Shown here: piece by piece, positions 1-5,170 of the stretch
Position numbering within the stretch: the stretch's first letter is position 1
Layout of the letters: every line of letters begins with the position of its first letter
Source of the DNA: Lentimicrobiaceae bacterium
GTDB taxonomy: Bacteria > Bacteroidota > Bacteroidia > Bacteroidales > WCHB1-69
Direction: 5' to 3'
NCBI GenBank assembly: GCA_009787485.1
Contig: WQWP01000074.1
Span: forward strand, 1 to 11,073
DNA: 11,073 nt
Notes under the pieces: generated by a model
What the model was told of the DNA's origin: nothing
Database searches by the model: none
The model's input: only the letters and a program-made list of their open reading frames with translations
Made by a program: the position numbers and the translations under genes

Positions 1-408
1 ACCAAATACAGAAGACCGCAGAAAGGTCGGATGAAAAAAATCACCAAACGCGGTGCGGAGCTTAGCTTTGGTTCATTTGCTATTAAAACCTTAGAGGAAC
101 ATTGGATCACCGGCCGCCAAATTGAGGCTGCCCGTCAGGCAATTACACGTTACATGAAACGTGAAGGACAATTGTGGATTCGTATTTTTCCGGACAAACC
201 CGTAACGAAGAAACCTGCTGAGGTGCGTATGGGTAAAGGTAAAGGAGCGCCCGAATATTTCGTGGCACGCGTGAGCCCGGGTAGAATTTTGTTTGAAGCA
301 GAAGGCGTACCTTACGAAGTGGCAAAAGAAGCCCTTCGCCTTGGCGCTCAAAAATTACCCGTTACCACAAAATTTGTAGTACGTAGAGATTATTCACCTG
401 AAGTTTAA
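1..408 (+). CDS. rplP: 50S ribosomal protein L16, 5' end outside window
   Basis: L16 is a large-subunit protein that helps organise the peptidyl-transferase and A-site region of 23S rRNA. The frame is open from base 1: the first codons read TKYRRPQKGR and run straight into the ATG at 31, so that ATG is internal. Family members start about six residues earlier (MLQPKR-type), just outside the window. The 135 visible residues include the conserved segments RGAELSFGSFAIKTLE, the basic KKPAEVRMGKGKG stretch and VARVSPGRILFEAEG. The C-terminus is of normal length. It is the first visible gene of a run with rpmC, rpsQ and rplN, with 38 nt to rpmC. Nothing is odd beyond the truncation by the window edge. 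Confidence 0.97.
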   Translation, partial: TKYRRPQKGRMKKITKRGAELSFGSFAIKTLEEHWITGRQIEAARQAITRYMKREGQLWIRIFPDKPVTKKPAEVRMGKGKGAPEYFVARVSPGRILFEAEGVPYEVAKEALRLGAQKLPVTTKFVVRRDYSPEV

Positions 409-446
409 TGCGCAGAAACGCGAATAAATTTGAACAATAGATTATT

Positions 447-641
447 ATGAAACAACGAGTAGTAGTAGAACTTTCAACCCCCGAATTGAAAGAAAGATTA
501 GTGGAAGAACAAGTGCAGTTAAGCAAATTGACATTGAATCACGCCATTTCTCCCATTGAAAACCCCAATAAAATTAAAGAACAACGCAAAACCATTGCGC
601 GTTTGAAAACAGAAGTACGTAAACGCGAATTAACCGCATAA
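447..641 (+). CDS. rpmC: 50S ribosomal protein L29
   Basis: L29 is a small helical protein near the exit of the 50S peptide tunnel. The 64 residues match the usual family length. They show the L29 pattern of a first helix (LSTPELKERLVEEQVQLSKL) followed by the conserved block with NPNKIKEQRKTIARLKTEV and a basic C-terminus. The start is the only ATG in a sensible position; its leader is A/T-rich without a Shine-Dalgarno sequence, as is normal for Bacteroidota. It lies 38 nt after rplP and 11 nt before rpsQ, as expected for the S10 operon. Confidence 0.97.
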   Translation: MKQRVVVELSTPELKERLVEEQVQLSKLTLNHAISPIENPNKIKEQRKTIARLKTEVRKRELTA

Positions 642-652
642 ATTTAAACATC

Positions 653-913
653 ATGGAAGAAAACAGAAACAACAGAAAAGTACGTGAAGGGTTAGTTACC
701 AGCAACAAGATGGAAAAATCTATCGTGGTAAGCGTGGAACGTAAACTCAAGCACCCCAAGTATGGAAAATTCTTGAAAAGAACTACCAAATTAATGGCGC
801 ACGACGAGAAAAACGAGTGCAACATTGGGGACAAAGTAAAAGTAATGGAAACGCGCCCGTTGAGCAAAAGCAAATGCTGGCGTTTAGTAGAAATCATTGA
901 AAGAGCAAAATAG
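653..913 (+). CDS. rpsQ: 30S ribosomal protein S17
   Basis: S17 is a primary 16S rRNA-binding protein of the small subunit with an OB-fold. The 86-residue product has the typical blocks: KVREGLVTSNKMEKSIVVSVER, HPKYGKFLKRTTKLMAHDE and the signature NIGDKVKVMETRPLSKSKCWR, which lies in the middle of the C-terminal half. The N-terminal MEENRNN extension is short and usual in this phylum. The stop is followed two bases later by the rplN ATG, so the two genes are probably translationally coupled. Confidence 0.97.
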   Translation: MEENRNNRKVREGLVTSNKMEKSIVVSVERKLKHPKYGKFLKRTTKLMAHDEKNECNIGDKVKVMETRPLSKSKCWRLVEIIERAK

Positions 914-915
914 TT

Positions 916-1284
916 ATGGTACAACAAGAATCAAGATTAGCAGTAGCCGATAACAGCGGCGCCAAAGAAGTTTTGGTAATCCGCGTATTAGGCGGAACAA
1001 AAAAGCGCTATGCCGGCGTGGGTGACAAAGTGATTGTTACCATAAAAAGTGCGATCCCGTCAGGAAACGTAAAAAAAGGTACTGTAACCAAAGCTGTGGT
1101 AGTGCGTACCAAAAAACACATTCGTCGCCAAGACGGTTCCTACATCAAATTTGATGACAATGCCGTAGTATTACTAACCGCATCGGAAGAGATCCGCGGC
1201 ACGCGTATCTTCGGACCGGTAGCGAGAGAGCTACGTGAGAAACATTATATGAAGATTGTTTCGTTGGCGCCGGAGGTGTTGTAA
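916..1284 (+). CDS. rplN: 50S ribosomal protein L14
   Basis: L14 sits at the subunit interface and contributes to intersubunit bridges. The 122-residue product is full length. It shows the family hallmarks: MVQQESRLAVADNSGAKE at the start, the RVLGGTKKRYAGVGD loop, the VKKGTV segment and the C-terminal GTRIFGPVARELRE. The gene follows rpsQ after only 2 nt. What follows it is unusual: instead of rplX (L24) and rplE (L5) there is a 36-nt purine run and an intrinsic terminator, so in this genome rplN is the last gene of the transcript. Confidence 0.97.
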   Translation: MVQQESRLAVADNSGAKEVLVIRVLGGTKKRYAGVGDKVIVTIKSAIPSGNVKKGTVTKAVVVRTKKHIRRQDGSYIKFDDNAVVLLTASEEIRGTRIFGPVARELREKHYMKIVSLAPEVL

Positions 1285-1320
1285 AAGGGAGAAAGGAGAA
1301 GGGAGAAAAGGAAAAAGGAG
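1285..1320 (+). other. uninterrupted 36-nt purine tract
   Basis: Every base from the end of the rplN stop codon to 1320 is A or G, in loose repeats of GGAGAA/GGGAGAAA. It ends in AAGGAG six bases before an ATG at 1327, which mimics a ribosome-binding site. The reading frame that follows is only 25 codons long and runs through the terminator hairpin, so I do not call a gene. The tract may be low-complexity spacer or an mRNA 3'-end protein-binding site; neither is shown. Confidence 0.5.
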
Positions 1321-1329
1321 TTTGATATG

Positions 1330-1356
1330 AGAGGGCAAAAATGCCCTCTTTTTTTT
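1330..1356 (+). terminator. intrinsic terminator after rplN
   Basis: An 8-bp perfect stem (AGAGGGCA at 1330-1337 pairing with TGCCCTCT at 1342-1349) closes on an AAAA loop. A run of eight Ts spans 1349-1356. This is a textbook rho-independent terminator, 45 nt after the rplN stop. It indicates that the ribosomal transcript really ends here. Confidence 0.93.
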
Positions 1357-1700
1357 AGGAGTCAGTTCAAAAATTCGGTTCATAAAAACCTAACTTACGC
1401 CTAATTTTTATACCAAACAACCGTAGAAATTGAAGAAAATGGCGAGTTTTTTATTTTGGTGGTTTCGCAGCGAGAAAACGTTTTTGAGATTCAATCCCTT
1501 CTACTCTGGCTCTACCAAAACCATCGCATTCAAATAAGTACGACAATCCACGCCTTGTGAGCGTGAATTTTCGCACATATTCCCGAATGCTTTTTTGAAA
1601 TTGGTAGATTTCGTTATAAACGAGAATAAGGGCTAAATTCCGTTAATGATTAATTTCTTATTTTTTTCTACATATATTTTATTAGTTTAAATTGTTATTA
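1357..1700. other. gene-free stretch with two unassigned open frames
   Basis: No convincing gene lies between the terminator and the toxin gene. Two overlapping frames remain open but lack an ATG. One, on +, spans 1405-1560 (51 residues, including YQTTVEIEENGEFFILVV and ending STTIHAL). The other, on -, spans 1451-1642 (63 residues, including EIYQFQKSIREYVRKF and ending FLAAKPPK). I recognise neither; one may be the remnant of a lost gene or mobile element. The last 70 bases are very AT-rich and sit between the convergent rplN and toxin genes. No second GC-rich terminator hairpin is seen for the leftward transcript. Confidence 0.4.
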
Positions 1701-2042
1701 TTAAATTAACTCCAAAATCCCATATTCAGAAGACTCCATAAATATTTGAATTTGTTTTTTCATATTTATCAGGGTTTCTTCTATAAACTTTCGGCTTTGA
1801 TTGCCCGTTCTCAACAATAGTACTTTCGGCGGAAAGTCTTTGAGTGTGGATAAATACAAAAAATCTTCATCGTTAGTAACAATCAACATATTGCGTTTTT
1901 TTGCATAATCCCATATTTCTGTGTCTTTTGCAGGAATTGACAATCCTACATCGTCCACATGATAACAATCGGCATAATGGTTTTTCAATACTGTAAGCGA
2001 TCGCCACGATAAATTGGCATCAAGCAAAAGAGTAATTGGCAT
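1701..2042 (-). CDS. DUF5615 PIN-like toxin, putative RNase
   Basis: Probable toxin of a type II toxin-antitoxin pair, related to the PIN-like DUF5615 (COG4634) family. By analogy with PIN proteins it should be a metal-dependent RNase; this is inferred. The 113-residue product starts MPITLLLDANLSWRS, whose LLDANLS is the first acidic motif. It continues with HVDDVGL, DTEIWDYAKKRNMLIVTNDEDF (the second acidic cluster) and PPKVLLLRTGNQS, all in family order. An upstream start in the same frame would add 14 residues not found in the family, so I chose the ATG at 2042. That start lies 23 nt inside the end of the DUF433 gene, as is normal for a co-translated pair. Confidence 0.85.
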   Translation of the reverse strand: MPITLLLDANLSWRSLTVLKNHYADCYHVDDVGLSIPAKDTEIWDYAKKRNMLIVTNDEDFLYLSTLKDFPPKVLLLRTGNQSRKFIEETLINMKKQIQIFMESSEYGILELI

Positions 2043-2268
2043 AAGTAGGGACGATTTTAATGAACGATTCTCTGTTTGCAGCAAAACTTAACGCCGCAAG
2101 AATGTGAATATCTTGTAACATAGGGTAATCATTGAGAATTTCTTCACGCGACATTCCGGAAGCCAACCATTGAAGAATATCTGCTACCGCAATTCGTGTG
2201 CCCTTAATACATGGTTTTCCAAAGCGTACTTCCGAATTTATTGATATATAAGAAGCTAAATTTTCCAT
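2020..2268 (-). CDS. DUF433 antitoxin (VapB-like)
   Basis: Small DNA-binding-type antitoxin of the DUF433 (COG2442) family, which is commonly paired with DUF5615 toxins. The 82 residues show the family pattern: YISINSEVRFGKPCIKGTRI at the N-terminus, the helix-turn-helix-like VADILQWLASGMSREEILNDYP, then LQDIHILAALSFAANRE. The antitoxin-first order and the overlap with the toxin start fit a type II module. Such antitoxins usually repress their own promoter; the promoter 27 bp upstream makes that plausible here. The C-terminal tail (SFIKIVPTYANYSFA) is a little longer than the core domain and overlaps the toxin start. Confidence 0.87.
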   Translation of the reverse strand: MENLASYISINSEVRFGKPCIKGTRIAVADILQWLASGMSREEILNDYPMLQDIHILAALSFAANRESFIKIVPTYANYSFA

Positions 2269-2294
2269 AATCTTTATGATTTTGAATTATGCCG

Positions 2295-2326
2295 CAAAAT
2301 TACGTTTTATTTTTCAATTACGCAAA
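2295..2326 (-). promoter_or_regulatory. Bacteroidota-type promoter of the toxin-antitoxin pair
   Basis: On the minus strand TTTG (2326-2323) is followed after exactly 20 bases by TAATTTTG (2302-2295). This is a full match to the Bacteroidota housekeeping promoter, TTTG at -33 and TAnnTTTG at -7. It gives a predicted transcript start near 2288 and a leader of about 20 nt before the antitoxin ATG. The promoter fits in the 82-bp gap after the acetyltransferase gene, so the pair is probably transcribed on its own. Confidence 0.8.
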
Positions 2327-2350
2327 TGCGGATCAAGAAACTCAATTTTA

Positions 2351-2824
2351 TCAAAATTTTCTTATTCCTGCCAACGTGGCTTCCGACAACCGATACACCG
2401 TCCACTCATCCAACGAAATAGCCCCAATATACTCTTTGTAAAACCGAATCGCCGGCGTATTCCAATCCAAACAAATCCACTCCATTCTTCCGCAGTCGCG
2501 CTGGCGGGCTATCTGCATGAGTTCTGAGAAAAATTGCTTTCCAAATCCTTGATGTCTGTATTCAGGGAAAACGTATAAGTCTTCCAAATAGAGTCCACGT
2601 TTGCCGGTAAACGTAGAAAAATTGTGGAAAAACAGCGCAAATCCTATAATTTTTCCCTCATGTTCTCCTAATAATACTTCTGCTGCTTTTTTCACAAATA
2701 ACGAATCATACAAAATTTCCTCTGTGGCAGTTACTTCGTGTAATAGTTTTTCATATTCCGCAATAGCCTTAATGAGATTGAGGATTACAGGAACATCTTC
2801 TTTTGTCGCAAAACGAATTTGCAT
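2351..2824 (-). CDS. GNAT N-acetyltransferase, spermidine/diamine acetyltransferase-like
   Basis: Acetyl-CoA-dependent N-acetyltransferase of the GNAT fold, closest by eye to the SSAT (spermidine/spermine or thialysine) branch. The 157 residues are the full family length. The N-terminus IRFATKEDVPVILNLIKAIAEYEK is typical of that branch. LYLEDLYVFPEYRHQGFGKQFF holds the acetyl-CoA loop RxxGxG at residues 90-95. NTPAIRFYKEYIGA at 122-135 places the likely general acid Tyr at 129. The exact acceptor cannot be told from sequence; a polyamine or a lysine analogue is possible. It lies 70 nt downstream of murD-murB and is probably co-transcribed. The gap between them is filled by two repeat types. 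Confidence 0.85.
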   Translation of the reverse strand: MQIRFATKEDVPVILNLIKAIAEYEKLLHEVTATEEILYDSLFVKKAAEVLLGEHEGKIIGFALFFHNFSTFTGKRGLYLEDLYVFPEYRHQGFGKQFFSELMQIARQRDCGRMEWICLDWNTPAIRFYKEYIGAISLDEWTVYRLSEATLAGIRKF

Positions 2825-2825
2825 A

Positions 2826-2864
2826 ATTTAAAAATTTAAAGATTTAAAATTTAAGGATTTAAAC
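2826..2864. repeat. tandem 8-mer repeat ATTTAAAN, five units
   Basis: Five consecutive units (ATTTAAAA, ATTTAAAG, ATTTAAAA, TTTAAGG, ATTTAAAC) occupy the leader directly upstream of the acetyltransferase start codon. The unit is nearly self-complementary, so several weak hairpins are possible. No promoter of the phylum type is seen inside it. Confidence 0.8.
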
Positions 2865-2865
2865 T

Positions 2866-2890
2866 CTTTGCGTCTCTGTGTCTTTGCGAG
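2866..2890. repeat. CTTTGCG-family repeat after murD-murB
   Basis: A 25-bp unit begins CTTTGCGTCTCTGTG and ends CTTTGCGAG, made of about three degenerate copies of a CTTTGCG core spaced by 8-9 bases. It stops 4 bp before the stop codon of the murD-murB fusion. It matches the unit at 5143-5167 at 20 of 25 positions. It shares CACAGAGAC (other strand) with the palindrome at 6472-6614. Confidence 0.75.
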
Positions 2891-2894
2891 ATTT

Positions 2895-5138
2895 TCATAC
2901 CCATTGTACTTCACATTCTATATTTACCTCAAAACGTTCAAAAACAGCCTGTTGTATCTTCTTAGCTAAATCCGTGATTTCTTGCGCCGTAGCATCTCCA
3001 TAATTTACTAACACCAACGGTTGATAAGGATAAACCCCCGCATCCCCATCGCGGAAACCCTTAAAACCGGAAAGCTCAATAAGCTGCGCCGCCGCTAATT
3101 TCACATGATTTTCATCTTCTTCAAAATGAACTAATTGAGGATACTCTTTTTGCAATTTTTCAAATTGAGTTTTTAAAATGACAGGGTTTTTAAAAAAACT
3201 TCCTGCAGAGCCAATTTGTTCAACATCAGGCAACTTTCGGTTGCGTATTTCTTTAACTTTTTCTTGAACTAATGCTAATGTTATGTTAGAATGAGTTTGT
3301 AATTCATCCACGTTAGGACGAGCTTGTAGCTCGTCCTGTAATGCTTTATACGTCAGATTATAACTTTCAATTTTTGACAATCGAAATACTACGGCGATAA
3401 TGATAAACTTGTTTTTCAACTCTTGCTTAAACACAGAATCCCTGTAGCCAAATTTGCACGCTTCATTTGAAAAAACATGCGATTTCCCCGTAGCTATTTC
3501 GCGAGCATGCACTTCTTTAATCACATCTTTTACTTCTACTCCGTAAGCGCCAATGTTTTGCACCGGACAACTTCCCACCCTACCCGGAATACCGGCTAAG
3601 TTTTCTACGCCAAAAAAGTTGTTTTTTGTACAAAAATCAATAAAATCATCCCAATTTTCACCGGATTTTACTTTAATTTCAATAAAATCATCCGTTTCAT
3701 GTTGAATTGTTATACCTTTTGTGTTAATGTGAATAATAGTTCCGTTAAAATTTGTCGTAAATAAAACATTACAACCGCCGCCTAAGATGAAGAAAGGAGC
3801 TTCAAATATTTTTTTATCAAACAGATAGTCAAATTCTTCTTTTTTGTTAATGCAAATAAAATCATCGCAAGTAGCCTCTATTTTAAATGAGTTGAACGGC
3901 TTTAAAGAAAAAAGTTGTAACGCGCACTGTTTAAACTTCTTGCCGCGTTCTTCAAAATTGGCGTATCGGTCGTAGCTGGCGGCGGCAGGAGAAAGTAGGC
4001 AAATTTTTCCTTTTTTGGTGTGCATGATAGCAAACAAGATGATTTTTTGCATGTCGTTTTCCACGATGTAATTAATGGTTGTTTTCCATTCCGTTTTCAT
4101 CCGTTCCCCCGCAGGTCCCATAAAAACAATATTTCTTACCGGATTTTTATCCAAATAATCATACAAAATTGCATAATCAATGCCTCTGTCAAAGCCTCCA
4201 AGAAACAATGTATCAACATTTTTCAACATTTCTAATGCATAAATCGTAGCTTCCGGCACGGTGGAAATAGAATCGTTATAAAAACGGATTCCGTGTTTTT
4301 CTCCTACAAACTCCTGCCGGTGCTCTAAAGGCACAAATGAGGCGATCGCCGTTTCAATGTCTCGATCGGAAATGCCTAATACTTTGCATGTTGTAATAAC
4401 CGCATGGTATTTGATATGATTTGAAAAAGGATAAAACTTACGAGCAAAATTATGTTGGGTCAATTGTTTGTTAATCCATTCATCTTGTTGATTATACACC
4501 AAAATATCTTTTTCATTTTGATACCTTGTAATATTCAATTTGGCTTGCACATAACTTGCAAATGAGTTGAAATGATCTAAATGCTCCTGATACAGATTGA
4601 GCAGCACGGCAATATGCGGCGAGTGGTGCACAAATTCTAATTGATGCGCCGAAAGCTCTGCAACTACAAGTGTTTGTTCATCAATCTTTTCAATAATATC
4701 AAAAAAAGGCACACCGATATTTCCTGCCAATATTGTTTTTTTATGATTTTGCTGAAGGATGTGATAAATTAAGGAAGCCGTAGTGCTTTTCCCTTTAGTT
4801 CCGGTAATGCCAATCGTTTGATTACCATAATATTGTAAAAACAATGCAGTTTGTGAGCTAATTTTCTCCGGCTCAATATAATAATTCAGTTGGGTAAAAC
4901 TAATTCCGGGCGTTTTCAAAATAACATCGTAATCGTTCAGATTTTGCAGATAATTTTCGCCGGAAATAACAGTTGTATGCTCATCATTAATATCAACAAA
5001 ATCCTTATCATGAATTACTAAATCTTTGTCAGGCAAATAGTTTCTAATAAACCTAAAAGAAGATTCCCCTTCTCTCCCGAATCCGAGTATAGCAATTTTT
5101 TTATCCTTTAAAAAATCAATAACTTTCATTTTCATCAT
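2895..5138 (-). CDS. murD-murB: MurD-type Mur ligase fused to type I MurB reductase
   Basis: Predicted bifunctional cytoplasmic enzyme of peptidoglycan precursor synthesis. Residues 1-405 form a Mur ligase that adds glutamate to UDP-MurNAc-L-Ala. It has an N-terminal nucleotide-fold start (KIAILGFGREGESS), the ATP loop GITGTKGKST at 110-119, NLYQEHLDHF at 181-190, the probable carbamylated Lys200, EHRQEF at 272-277, NDS at 288-290 and LLSPAAASYDRYANFEERG at 381-399. Residues 409-747 form UDP-N-acetylenolpyruvoylglucosamine reductase. It has SLKPFNSF at its start, the FAD loop ILGGGCNVLF at 451-460, IPGRVGSCPVQNIGAYG at 517-533, GYRDSVF with Arg566, GSAGSFFKNP with catalytic Ser647, and a terminal Glu in ECEV (741-744). 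The halves join without a linker and no Met lies at the junction, so no separate MurB can start there. Three ATGs compete at the start (5138, 5135, 5129). The ligase half is about 35 residues short before residue 250, and has Ile where MurD usually has Lys after NDS. Confidence 0.93.
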   Translation of the reverse strand: MMKMKVIDFLKDKKIAILGFGREGESSFRFIRNYLPDKDLVIHDKDFVDINDEHTTVISGENYLQNLNDYDVILKTPGISFTQLNYYIEPEKISSQTALFLQYYGNQTIGITGTKGKSTTASLIYHILQQNHKKTILAGNIGVPFFDIIEKIDEQTLVVAELSAHQLEFVHHSPHIAVLLNLYQEHLDHFNSFASYVQAKLNITRYQNEKDILVYNQQDEWINKQLTQHNFARKFYPFSNHIKYHAVITTCKVLGISDRDIETAIASFVPLEHRQEFVGEKHGIRFYNDSISTVPEATIYALEMLKNVDTLFLGGFDRGIDYAILYDYLDKNPVRNIVFMGPAGERMKTEWKTTINYIVENDMQKIILFAIMHTKKGKICLLSPAAASYDRYANFEERGKKFKQCALQLFSLKPFNSFKIEATCDDFICINKKEEFDYLFDKKIFEAPFFILGGGCNVLFTTNFNGTIIHINTKGITIQHETDDFIEIKVKSGENWDDFIDFCTKNNFFGVENLAGIPGRVGSCPVQNIGAYGVEVKDVIKEVHAREIATGKSHVFSNEACKFGYRDSVFKQELKNKFIIIAVVFRLSKIESYNLTYKALQDELQARPNVDELQTHSNITLALVQEKVKEIRNRKLPDVEQIGSAGSFFKNPVILKTQFEKLQKEYPQLVHFEEDENHVKLAAAQLIELSGFKGFRDGDAGVYPYQPLVLVNYGDATAQEITDLAKKIQQAVFERFEVNIECEVQWV
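3282..3335 (-). repeat. in-frame 27-bp tandem repeat with REP-like hairpin inside murB
   Basis: Two adjacent 27-bp copies on the coding strand begin GACGAGCTACAAGCTCG (3335-3309) and GATGAATTACAAACTCA (3308-3282), identical at 19 of 27 positions. Seven of the eight differences are transitions. They encode DELQARPNV and DELQTHSNI (residues 602-619). Copy 1 lies within a perfect 9-bp inverted repeat, AGGACGAGC at 3315-3323 and GCTCGTCCT at 3329-3337, with a 5-base loop. The look is that of a REP-type palindrome captured in frame in a surface loop of the reductase. Confidence 0.75.
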
Positions 5139-5142
5139 TTCA

Positions 5143-5167
5143 CTTTGCGCCTTCGCGCCTTTGCGAG
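5143..5167. repeat. CTTTGCG-family repeat between pepP-like gene and murD-murB
   Basis: A 25-bp unit begins CTTTGCGCCTTCGCG and ends CTTTGCGAG. It fills most of the 32-bp gap between the aminopeptidase stop codon (5171) and the murD-murB start (5138), ending 3 bp from the stop. It is identical at 20 of 25 positions to the unit at 2866-2890, which is placed the same way relative to the next gene's stop codon. Confidence 0.75.
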
Positions 5168-5170
5168 CCG

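Noticed and set aside
31..408. ATG at 31 as the start of rplP
   Set aside because: The frame is open upstream to base 1 and encodes the conserved TKYRRPQKGR segment, so the true start is outside the window.
1327..1404. Short ORF of 25 codons after a good-looking AAGGAG
   Set aside because: It runs through the terminator hairpin and T-tract, has no recognisable product, and Shine-Dalgarno sequences are not a start signal in this phylum.
2043..2084. Upstream start adding 14 residues to the DUF5615 toxin
   Set aside because: The added residues lie inside the antitoxin gene and are absent from the family; MPITLLLDAN is the normal N-terminus.
4020..4235. Separate start of MurB inside the fusion
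   Set aside because: No Met lies at the domain seam; the nearest upstream Met (residue 372) is inside the ligase C-terminal domain, so no independent MurB gene is supported.
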